In this document: positions 1 through 5,009 of the stretch, in pieces
Numbering within the stretch: the first letter of the stretch is position 1
Layout of the letters: each line of letters begins with the position of its first letter
Assembly (NCBI GenBank): GCA_027036755.1
Contig: JALWDV010000129.1
Location: 1-5,075, forward strand
Source: Anaerolineae bacterium
Lineage (GTDB): Bacteria > Chloroflexota > Anaerolineae > J102
DNA: 5,075 nucleotides
Direction of reading: 5' to 3'
The notes under the pieces: model-generated
Told to the model about the DNA's origin: nothing
The model's input: only the letters and a program-made list of their open reading frames with translations
The model's database searches: none
Translations under genes and position numbers: made by a program

Positions 1-78
1 AAGTCCCCCGGCTAGAAACAGCGCCCCTGCGGGGCTAGCCGGATTTATCCGGCGCTGTTTTGTAGCCCGGCGACTTCA
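1..78 (+). repeat. Left copy of a structured dispersed repeat (5' end cut by window)
   Basis: This segment matches 4998-5075 at 77 of 78 positions in the same orientation; the only difference is base 29 (G here, T at 5026). It is dense in inverted repeats. CCGGCTAG at 8-15 is complementary to 35-42, AAACAGCGCC at 16-25 to 51-60, and GCCCC at 23-27 to GGGGC at 31-35. CCGGAT at 39-44 is complementary to ATCCGG at 47-52. The pairings 8-15/35-42 and 16-25/51-60 cross each other, so they must form a pseudoknot or alternate. No coding function is evident. Two copies in 5 kb suggest a family of intergenic repeats, comparable in style to REP elements or small non-autonomous elements, but the family cannot be named from sequence alone. 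The element probably continues to the right through the hairpin at 65-87. Confidence 0.9.
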
Positions 79-87
79 TCGCCGGGC
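65..87. other. Nine-base-pair hairpin at the right side of the left repeat
   Basis: GCCCGGCGA at 65-73 pairs perfectly with TCGCCGGGC at 79-87 around the loop CTTCA. The second repeat copy reaches the loop and is then cut by the window end, so this hairpin is probably part of the shared repeat. The stop codon of the truncated leftward gene (76-78) lies in the loop. There is no clear T-run on either side, so a classical intrinsic terminator is not supported. Confidence 0.8.
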
Positions 88-315
88 GGACGTGGCAAAC
101 GCTTCAACCGAAAAAGGACGCACCCAATTGAAATAATCCCCCGCCGCGCCCGGCGCGTGGAACCAGCCGAAGCGCTTGTCATCCTGCCAGAAGAACGCGG
201 GCTCGCCCGATGGCGGCGTCTTGCCCGAGATGCGGACGAAAACCTCCAGCACGCCGAAGGCAAGCAGCACCCCGAACAGGATGAGGAGCAGGGAAACGAG
301 GATTTTGCGGGCCAT
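76..315 (-). pseudogene. Truncated N-terminus of a probable membrane-anchored SGNH/GDSL-type hydrolase
   Basis: The frame encodes 79 residues, starting MARKILVSLL. Residues 4-28 form one hydrophobic helix (signal anchor or signal peptide). Residues 41-60 read FFWQDDKRFGWFHAPGAAGD, which resembles the start of many exported SGNH/GDSL-family hydrolases: a D..(F/L)GW..(R/H)PGA pattern that normally precedes a VxINSxGLRD motif. Here the sequence reaches NWV at residues 63-65 (about base 121) and then changes to RPFSVEAFATSARR. It stops at 76-78, inside the repeat hairpin. Family members are usually well over 300 residues, and no catalytic Ser, Asn or His block is present, so the product should be inactive if made. 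The simplest reading is that insertion of, or recombination with, the repeat cut the gene. An intact short membrane protein is possible but less likely. No strong ribosome binding site precedes the start; a GGGG run lies about 10 bases upstream. The family call is from memory of the pattern and is moderate. Confidence 0.55.
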
Positions 316-523
316 GCGGGCATTTTACCCCGCGACGTCATCACTGCGAAAATCCGCGCGAAGTTCATCGCGGGCCCTAACGCCTGCCAAAAGATTACGA
401 CTCAATTTTTGCAAACTTTCCCAGATCGCAACTGTCATGTATCATAATGAACAAACAGACTCGTTCCCTGTTTTCTTGTCTTCGGGAGAACAGGGGATGT
501 CTTGATGAGCGAGCATCTCATTG
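316..523. other. Non-coding spacer between divergent genes
   Basis: The stretch between the start of the truncated leftward gene and the palindromic element holds no convincing gene; the rightward frames that run into it are antisense to the truncated gene. It is more A/T-rich than the coding parts and should contain the leftward gene's promoter, but I cannot pick a convincing one. A short hairpin (CGCGA 357-361 with TCGCG 368-372, loop AGTTCA) resembles the hairpin at 65-87 and may be a degenerate relative. The stronger hairpin at 464-497 is listed separately. Confidence 0.6.
464..497. other. Twelve-base-pair intergenic hairpin
   Basis: Bases 464-475 (TTCCCTGTTTTC) pair with 486-497 (GAGAACAGGGGA is 486-497 read with its leading G), including two G-U pairs and a seven-base perfect core, CCCTGTT/AACAGGG. 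The loop is ten bases (476-485). No T-run follows on the rightward strand, so it does not look like an intrinsic terminator. It could be a structured leader if transcription of the large gene starts upstream of it, or simply a fragment of another repeat. Function is unknown. Confidence 0.5.
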
Positions 524-689
524 TTTCGATACTGGACACTGGCGTTTTTATCCTAACCACAAATTTCCACAGATTTTCACAGAAAAAGGAGAAAAATCAA
601 ACAAAAAATCTGTGAAATCCGTGTAATCTGTGGTAAAAAAGACCGTTTCGAGTGGCCAAAATAGTTTTCGCCAGACTCCAGTTTCGATA
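524..689. repeat. Nested inverted-repeat (palindromic) intergenic element
   Basis: The outer arms are 524-544 (TTTCGATACTGGACACTGGC plus G) and 669-689, which match as inverted repeats at 17 of 21 positions. The inner arms are 554-582 (starting TAACCACAAATTTCCACAG) and 609-635 (ending AATCTGTGGTA), inverted repeats with a few mismatches and a one-base gap. An A-rich spacer (583-608) forms the loop. The right side carries about 25 extra bases, including a local hairpin: TGGC and AAAA at 653-661 pair with TTTT and GCCA at 665-673, with one C-C mismatch. The inner CACAGATT-type arms resemble short repeats I have seen scattered between genes in several environmental bacteria; that is from memory. 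There is no coding capacity. The shape is that of a miniature palindromic element, but no target-site duplication was established. Confidence 0.7.
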
Positions 690-693
690 TATT
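665..693 (+). promoter_or_regulatory. Weak sigma70-like promoter candidate for the large gene
   Basis: TATATT at 688-693 is a reasonable -10 box. The hexamer 17 bases upstream (TTTTCG, 665-670) matches the -35 consensus poorly. The -10 lies at the right edge of the palindromic element, so the element may supply part of the promoter. Initiation near base 700 would give a leader of about 40 bases. This is a guess from consensus only. Confidence 0.25.
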
Positions 694-729
694 CTCACAG
701 CGGGAATCCATCCAACTTTTTCTTTATCC

Positions 730-734
730 AGGAG
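730..734 (+). promoter_or_regulatory. Ribosome binding site of the large gene
   Basis: AGGAG lies five bases before the ATG at 740. The fit supports this start, which also places a clear signal sequence at the N-terminus. Confidence 0.8.
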
Positions 735-739
735 TCAAC

Positions 740-3700
740 ATGAAAATCAAACACACAGGTTTTCTGGCCCTCTTTGCCTTTCTTGTATCGGGGTTTATTC
801 TGGCGGTTGTTTTGGGCCTTTTCGATGAGCCCGCCAGCGCTTTGACCGGCTCTTCCTGGCAGGTGGTCTGGAAATCGACTGGCGAAATCTATGATTTTCA
901 CGCCTTCGATGCTAACACCGCCATTGGCGTGGGCAGCGACGGCATGGTGGTTCGCACCGAAAATGGCGGCGTCAGTTGGCGCTATCTTTCGGTGGACGCC
1001 AAGTTCGATCTGCATTCTGTCGATTTCACATCGCCTCTTCGGGGATTGGCTGTAGGCGATCGCGGGGTCATCTTTAGCACAAAAGATGGCGGCGAAACCT
1101 GGTTGCCTGGCGATACCGGAGCCGGTGTTGATCTGTTTGCGCTGGACATGATCGATGCGCAACATGGCTGGACGGCCGGAGCCCAGGGACGACTGCTGCA
1201 CACCGAAGATGGCGGTCAAACCTGGCAGCCGGTGGATTCGAGCGTTTCCACCGATTTGCACGGACTTTATTTTTTCGATGATCATCGGGGTTGGGCCGTG
1301 GGCGATGACGGCGTTATCCTGCACACCGAAGATGGCGGTCAAACCTGGCAGCGCCAGAATATCCAGGTGCACACCGACCTGCGCGCAGTCACCTTCGAGA
1401 CATCCTATCGGGGCTGGGCCGTGGGATCCAACGGCGTCATTCTCGCCACCACCAACGGCGGCGGCGCCTGGATCGCCGAACCCGACACCGGATTCCCCAT
1501 CAGCTTTTTCCAGGACGTGGATTGCGTCAGCGGCGTGTGTTATGTAGTGGGCAGTGCGGGCGCCACCCTGCGCTATGACGGATCCTGGCATCGATTCTAT
1601 GACCTGAACGACGAGAACCGCATCCTTTACGCCGTCCAGGCGTTGGACAAACGCCGGGCGTGGAGTGCGGGCGCTCGACACACCACCGATGTCGAATTCA
1701 GCACCTCAACGCAGGAGTATGATGCGTGGGGGGTGTTTTTGACCACCAACGGCGCAGCCCACTGGTCACTAAAGATCGGAGATCTCTTCCCCCGCTTCCG
1801 CAAGCTGGATTTCGTGAACGATCAGGTCGGCTATGTTGCAGGAGGCGATTGGTCCTATCGCCGCACCACCGACGGCGGCAAAACATGGTCACAATTTCAG
1901 GCGCCGCCGCCCGACAAAAAAGCGCACCAGTTTTATTACGATGTCGATTGCCTGAGCGCCGATGATTGCTTCTTTGTGGGGCGCTACGGCGTGGTGCGGC
2001 GCACTACTAATGGCGGCGTCACCTGGCAGGATCAGGGCATCATCGACAGCCCCTCGGGAACTGGACGCGGCTACGGCAAATTCCTGTATGCAGTCAGGGC
2101 GCAAGATGAACACAATGCCCTCGCGGGCGGCAGTTATCGCCTGTTTTTCACCGATGACGGCTATCATTGGCGGCGCGCCGCGACCGCCAGCGGCAATGTG
2201 TTCGATATCGAAACCATTGGCGACAGCGACGGCATGGCCGCCACTTCCACCAGCTATTTCCTCATCCGCAACGCCACGGGAGCCTGGTATCAACGCAGCA
2301 CCCGGATGGGCGGCGTCAGACTTTATGGCGTGGATGTGAAGGACAGCGATCATGATGGCAGGATGGACAAAGCCTGGCTGGCGGGTTGCAGGAGTTCTCA
2401 ATGCAGTGATGTGGCGGTTGTCATCTACAGTGAAGATGGCGGGGTCAATTGGAGCCGCGCCCAGGTTGATTCCGGCGCGGGCCAATTGCTGGATATCAGC
2501 ATGGCGGATGATCTGCACGGCTGGGCCGTGGGCGAACACGGCTCGATTCTCTTCACTTCCGATGGCGGACATAGCTGGATAAACGCCTATTCCCCGGTCG
2601 ATGCCCGTCTGGAATCGGTGCAGGCTCTGGATCAAGACACCGCCTTCGCCTCTGGCTGGGAGGGCGTCATTTTGCGTTATGGCGATTCGCCTTTGGCGCT
2701 GAACGCGCGTCCGAGACGTTATGATGACGCCATCGATGGCAATTTGACCGAATGGCGAGACGGCGACGACGTCGTAATGAAGATCGATTCGGTGCTGGCT
2801 TATCATTGGGAGACAAGCGATGGCCAGACGCCCGCGATGGATGACGCCAGCGCCGAACTGCGGATGCGATGGCAGGAGGATCAACTCGTTCTGGCCGTCG
2901 ATGTTCGGGACGATGAAGTGACATCGGAAGACAGCATCGGTCTGGCCCTGGATGGGCGTAACGACAACCTCTGGGGGGACGATGATCTCACATTCACAGT
3001 GCGCTCCGATGGTCAGTTGGAGGGGGCGCCGACCGGAGTTCGCGCCGTCGCCCGCGCCAACGATCACGGCTATCAGATGGAAATCGGCATCCCGGCGACG
3101 CTTTTGGGCGATGATCTGCATCGCGGCGGCAGCGTTGGTTTGAACTTCCAGCTCCATGATGTCGATGACGGCGGCAGCGCCCTGTTGGTGTGGTCGGCGC
3201 CCCAGCTTGTCGGTGCGCCCGAAGCCCCCGATCGCTTTGCAGACATCGCGCTGACCCCCTTCGATGAGCAAAACCGCAGCCTCACGGCCTTTGCCGTCGC
3301 CGGACAGATCGTAGATGGCGATCTCGGCGATTGGGATGATCTCAGCGCGCTTACGCTGGATTCGGCCACCGCCGACTCTCAGTATGGCCCCGCCACCACG
3401 GCCAACGCCCATCTGCAACTGCAATGGCAGCCCCAGGGGCTTCTGGGGGCGCTGCGCGTGCAGGACGCCGACACCCGGGAGGGGGATAGCGTCATCCTGG
3501 CTTTGGATATCGATGACGATGGCAAGAATGACGGGGGACAAGACATGATTCTGACATTCACGCCCGACGGTCTGCAAGCGCCCATGCCCGAGATCATCGA
3601 CTTCGTCTCTGGCGGCGACAGCGGATACCGCGCCGAATTCTTCATTCCCGTGCAGCTACTGGGAGGCGACCTGACGCATGGCCGTCAGATGGGCTTGAAC

Positions 3701-4834
3701 CTCAGCCTGATCGACGCCACTGCCGGAGCGGAAAAGAGCGTTTTGGTCTGGGAAGGCGCCACGCCCGCGGCCAACTTCGGCGATTTCGGCCGGCTTGTCA
3801 TCAGCGACCGATTGCTGGTGCTGCAAGAAGGGCAGCCTGGCTTCACCGACGTCGTCGATGCAAATCTGGATGGATTTCATCCCGTCGACAACTTCGCCCA
3901 CGCGCCCGTCCACGCCTGGCGGGGCAATCCCAACAAGAGCACCGTCATTCGTTTCGGTCTCGACGATATTCCCGACCAGGCCACCGTCACCGGCGGTTCG
4001 CTATGGTTTCGGGTCATCGGTGCGGATGATGAGCCGTTGCAGGCCGCGGCTTACGCCCTGCGCCGCGATTGGGACATCGACACCGTCTCATGGAGCTTCG
4101 CCCGAACCGGTGAACAATGGGAAGTCGCGGGCGCTCAGGGCGCTGCCGATCGCTATGCGCCCGCCACCGACGTCGAGTCGCTGAGCAAGGAAGGATGGAT
4201 TCATTTCGATGTAGGCGCGGACCTCGTGGCCATGAGTCTCGGACAAAGGGAGAACAGAGGCTGGCTTATCGAGACCACAGGGGCGTTCAGTCAATTCCAG
4301 GTGGCCGCGTCGGAATACGCCATCCCCGCCTATCGACCCCAATTGATCGTGCGTTATGTCCTGCCTGCGGGAGATCAGCCCACGCCCACTCCCACGCCCA
4401 CGTCCACCCCCACGCCGAGCCCTACCCCCACGCCCATTCTCCGTTTCCTGCCGCTGCTGCTGCACGAATATGATATCCCTCCAGTGCTTCTGCCCGATCT
4501 GGCTCCTGTGGACATGCACATCGAAACCGAAACACCCATGACGTGCACGGATGACAGTCATCCCGCCATCCTGGGCGTGCGCGCCCGTTTCATCAATCAG
4601 GGTACAGCGCCGGCAGGCCCATTCGTCATTCAAATCAACGGCGTTCGCAAGTCCTGGCCTGGTCTGCCCGCGAACTCGGAAGGGGAATTGTGGACGCCGG
4701 GATTCTCGTTGAGCCAAAATCGCCTGCAGTTGGACGTCGGCGATCAAGTCATGGAGCTTTCGGAAGAAAACAACACCCTCGTGCAGACTCTGCCCATCCC
4801 CACGCCTTTGCCTACATGCACCCCGGCTCCGTAA
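740..4834 (+). CDS. Large secreted multidomain protein: YCF48/Asp-box propellers, two CBM9-like modules, DNRLRE-like and CARDB-like domains
   Basis: The 1364-residue product starts with a signal sequence: basic residues K2 and K4, a hydrophobic core at about 8-28, and a possible signal peptidase I site after PASA (31-34). Residues 38-650 are YCF48/BNR-type repeats with TxDGGxTW Asp boxes at 73, 114, 155, 196, 237, 335, 376, 422, 470, 564 and 606. Two CBM9-like modules (about 662-838 and 856-1020) begin with DGNLTEW and DGDLGDW. A DNRLRE-like module (about 1022-1207) ends in YRPQLIVRY. A Pro/Thr linker (1214-1232), FLPLLL (1236-1241) and a CARDB-like domain (1252-1345, ending SEENNT) follow. 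The only eight cysteines include three close pairs (262/267, 404/410, 550/555), as expected for an exported protein. YCF48 is a photosystem II assembly factor in cyanobacteria and plastids, but many bacterial proteins with these repeats are not photosynthetic, and nothing here suggests photosynthesis. No catalytic domain is visible. I infer an extracellular or surface binding protein with an unknown ligand. The frame is open throughout with no sign of a frameshift. Confidence 0.95.
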   Translation: MKIKHTGFLALFAFLVSGFILAVVLGLFDEPASALTGSSWQVVWKSTGEIYDFHAFDANTAIGVGSDGMVVRTENGGVSWRYLSVDAKFDLHSVDFTSPLRGLAVGDRGVIFSTKDGGETWLPGDTGAGVDLFALDMIDAQHGWTAGAQGRLLHTEDGGQTWQPVDSSVSTDLHGLYFFDDHRGWAVGDDGVILHTEDGGQTWQRQNIQVHTDLRAVTFETSYRGWAVGSNGVILATTNGGGAWIAEPDTGFPISFFQDVDCVSGVCYVVGSAGATLRYDGSWHRFYDLNDENRILYAVQALDKRRAWSAGARHTTDVEFSTSTQEYDAWGVFLTTNGAAHWSLKIGDLFPRFRKLDFVNDQVGYVAGGDWSYRRTTDGGKTWSQFQAPPPDKKAHQFYYDVDCLSADDCFFVGRYGVVRRTTNGGVTWQDQGIIDSPSGTGRGYGKFLYAVRAQDEHNALAGGSYRLFFTDDGYHWRRAATASGNVFDIETIGDSDGMAATSTSYFLIRNATGAWYQRSTRMGGVRLYGVDVKDSDHDGRMDKAWLAGCRSSQCSDVAVVIYSEDGGVNWSRAQVDSGAGQLLDISMADDLHGWAVGEHGSILFTSDGGHSWINAYSPVDARLESVQALDQDTAFASGWEGVILRYGDSPLALNARPRRYDDAIDGNLTEWRDGDDVVMKIDSVLAYHWETSDGQTPAMDDASAELRMRWQEDQLVLAVDVRDDEVTSEDSIGLALDGRNDNLWGDDDLTFTVRSDGQLEGAPTGVRAVARANDHGYQMEIGIPATLLGDDLHRGGSVGLNFQLHDVDDGGSALLVWSAPQLVGAPEAPDRFADIALTPFDEQNRSLTAFAVAGQIVDGDLGDWDDLSALTLDSATADSQYGPATTANAHLQLQWQPQGLLGALRVQDADTREGDSVILALDIDDDGKNDGGQDMILTFTPDGLQAPMPEIIDFVSGGDSGYRAEFFIPVQLLGGDLTHGRQMGLNLSLIDATAGAEKSVLVWEGATPAANFGDFGRLVISDRLLVLQEGQPGFTDVVDANLDGFHPVDNFAHAPVHAWRGNPNKSTVIRFGLDDIPDQATVTGGSLWFRVIGADDEPLQAAAYALRRDWDIDTVSWSFARTGEQWEVAGAQGAADRYAPATDVESLSKEGWIHFDVGADLVAMSLGQRENRGWLIETTGAFSQFQVAASEYAIPAYRPQLIVRYVLPAGDQPTPTPTPTSTPTPSPTPTPILRFLPLLLHEYDIPPVLLPDLAPVDMHIETETPMTCTDDSHPAILGVRARFINQGTAPAGPFVIQINGVRKSWPGLPANSEGELWTPGFSLSQNRLQLDVGDQVMELSEENNTLVQTLPIPTPLPTCTPAP
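1196..1229 (+). repeat. 34-nt perfect direct repeat, copy 1 (in blade 3)
   Basis: The segment beginning CTGCACACCGAAGATGGCGG is identical over 34 bases to 1319-1352, one 123-nt period downstream. It encodes the LHTEDGGQTWQ stretch. Third codon positions are also identical, unlike most other blades. Confidence 0.9.
1319..1352 (+). repeat. 34-nt perfect direct repeat, copy 2 (in blade 4)
   Basis: Identical to 1196-1229, including silent sites. The sequence on both sides of the block differs between the copies, so identity is limited to the Asp-box core. Local gene conversion or a recent duplication followed by divergence would explain this. Confidence 0.9.
2723..3253 (+). other. CBM9-like module 1 (residues 662-838)
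   Basis: The module opens with DDAIDGNLTEW. It continues with a strand pattern typical of family-9-like sugar-binding beta-sandwiches (LRMRWQEDQLVLAVDVRDDE) and then GYQMEIGIPATLLGDDLHRG and VGLNFQLHDVDDGG. It closes with DRFADIAL. Family 9 modules bind sugars in some enzymes, but many stand-alone relatives have no known ligand. The aromatic binding residues cannot be assigned here. Confidence 0.7.
3305..3799 (+). other. CBM9-like module 2 (residues 856-1020)
   Basis: This is a paralogue of module 1 in the same order: IVDGDLGDW at the start, LQLQWQPQGLLGALRVQDAD, GYRAEFFIPVQLLGGDLTHG, MGLNLSLIDA and a closing NFGDFGRLVI. It contains an Asp-rich loop (DIDDDGKND, 923-931) of a kind that often binds calcium; calcium binding is inferred. 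Confidence 0.65.
3803..4360 (+). other. DNRLRE-like domain (residues 1022-1207)
   Basis: The order of features fits the DNRLRE family, beta-sandwich modules found in secreted bacterial proteins. VIRFGLDDIPDQATVTGGSL (1069-1088) is the typical aggregate-forming strand pair. It is followed by WDIDTVSWSFARTGEQWEVAG (split around residue 1120), then WIHFDVGADLV, NRGWLIET and YRPQLIVRY at the end. Confidence 0.75.
4379..4435 (+). repeat. C-rich short-repeat tract encoding a Pro/Thr linker
   Basis: Imperfect CCCACG-type hexamers encode PTPTPTPTSTPTPSPTPTP (residues 1214-1232). The linker separates the DNRLRE-like domain from the C-terminal part. Such tracts vary easily in length. The following FLPLLL stretch (1236-1241) resembles the (Y/F)LPL(I/L) element that often follows Pro/Thr linkers in secreted Chloroflexota proteins; that link is from memory. 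Confidence 0.85.
4493..4774 (+). other. CARDB-like C-terminal domain (residues 1252-1345)
   Basis: PDLAPVDMHI opens the domain, VRARFINQGTAPAGPFVIQI is the characteristic N-x-G-xx-A core, and VMELSEENNT is the expected closing ExNExNN-like motif. CARDB domains are Ig-like adhesion modules. The tail PIPTPLPTCTPAP after it is short and ends in a lone cysteine (1360). C1269 is the only other cysteine in this part. Confidence 0.75.
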
Positions 4835-4866
4835 CGCCTGCTGATGGGCGGTGTTTCGTAAACAGA

Positions 4867-4903
4867 ACGCAGATGACGCAGAAAAAGCCGATCTACGCAG
4901 ATG
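4867..4903 (+). repeat. Short CGCAGATG-type repeat cluster
   Basis: ACGCAGATG occurs at 4867-4875 and 4895-4903, with a related ACGCAGAAAAA at 4876-4886. The style resembles the CACAGATT arms upstream of the gene, and both have A-runs next to the motif. It lies about 30 bases after the stop codon. Nothing coding or terminator-like is seen in it. Confidence 0.6.
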
Positions 4904-4962
4904 AAAAAGATAAGGGTGTGTCCCAAATGAGTTGGAAAGTTAAAATAATCCATTCATTGGCG

Positions 4963-4977
4963 GGGCGCTTCGCGCCC
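4963..4977. other. G/C-rich six-base-pair hairpin
   Basis: GGGCGC (4963-4968) pairs with GCGCCC (4972-4977) around TTC. Flanking GGCGG (4959-4963) and CCGCC (4979-4983) could extend the stem with a bulge. It is probably the leftmost structure of the full-length repeat, a part that the left copy lacks because the window begins further in. Confidence 0.6.
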
Positions 4978-4986
4978 ACCGCCAGC

Positions 4987-5009
4987 GCCGGGGGATAAAG
5001 TCCCCCGGC
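4987..5009. other. Nine-base-pair hairpin spanning the left edge of the right repeat
   Basis: GCCGGGGGA (4987-4995) pairs perfectly with TCCCCCGGC (5001-5009) around TAAAG. The right arm overlaps the CCGGCTAG block that can also pair with CTAGCCGG further into the repeat, so the two folds exclude each other. Confidence 0.8.

Larger units (their letters stand above)
956..1471 (+). repeat. Five in-frame repeats with exact 123-nt (41-residue) period
   Basis: The Asp boxes TENGGVSW, TKDGGETW, TEDGGQTW, TEDGGQTW and TTNGGGAW start at residues 73, 114, 155, 196 and 237, each exactly 41 residues after the last. The constant spacing contrasts with the uneven spacing later in the propeller region (for example 46, 48 and 42). 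It suggests expansion of this part by tandem duplication of one blade-sized unit. Confidence 0.85.
851..2689 (+). other. YCF48/Asp-box beta-propeller region (residues 38-650)
   Basis: Eleven clear Asp boxes occur. Two degenerate ones end at W283 (RYDGSW) and W516 (ATGAW), filling the two large gaps in the array. A final unpaired strand, EGVILRYGD (641-649), resembles the strand just before an Asp box. That gives 13 units plus one partial unit, enough for two seven-bladed propellers. The recurring core is GWAVGxxGVILxTxDGGxTW. DVDC-type openings at 259-262 and 401-404 match the cysteine-paired variant of YCF48-like repeats. The key residues of sialidase active sites (an arginine triad) were not recognised. 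Confidence 0.85.
4835..4997. other. Short 3' spacer after the large gene
   Basis: No gene is supported here. The spacer holds the CGCAGATG-type cluster and the hairpin at 4963-4977, and it enters the hairpin at 4987-5009. A weak TGTTT/AAACA stem (4852-4864) follows the stop codon but has no T-run. The transcript may instead end in the G/C-rich hairpins further right. Confidence 0.6.

Noticed and set aside
157..505. Two rightward frames overlapping the truncated gene
   Set aside because: They are the opposite strand of the SGNH-like N-terminus and run into A/T-rich spacer; the leftward frame has a clear hydrophobic segment and family-like motif while these do not.
956..1471. Regular 123-nt spacing considered as a CRISPR or satellite array
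   Set aside because: The period is an exact multiple of three inside a long open frame, and the units encode Asp-box blades.
695..1681. Leftward open frame of 328 codons
   Set aside because: It lies entirely opposite the propeller region. Its repeated GLTAIFGVQ-type pattern is the antisense image of the Asp-box repeats, with no recognisable family.
851..2689. Propeller region as a sialidase
   Set aside because: Asp boxes alone are shared by many propellers; the repeat core and cysteine pairs fit YCF48-like repeats better and no sialidase active-site set was recognised.
1889..3577. Leftward open frame of 562 codons
   Set aside because: Antisense to the large gene; its length comes from the high GC and regular codon use of the real gene. 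No signal peptide, motif or ribosome binding site supports it.
4088..4747. Leftward open frame of 219 codons
   Set aside because: Antisense to the DNRLRE, linker and CARDB parts; the Arg/Gly-rich middle is the reverse of the Pro/Thr linker.
4852..4864. Stem TGTTT/AAACA after the stop codon as a terminator
   Set aside because: Only five A/T-rich pairs and no following T-run.
4927..4998. Small rightward frame of 23 residues starting MSWKVKIIHS
   Set aside because: It has no ribosome binding site and its second half is repeat hairpin sequence, so it is likely chance.
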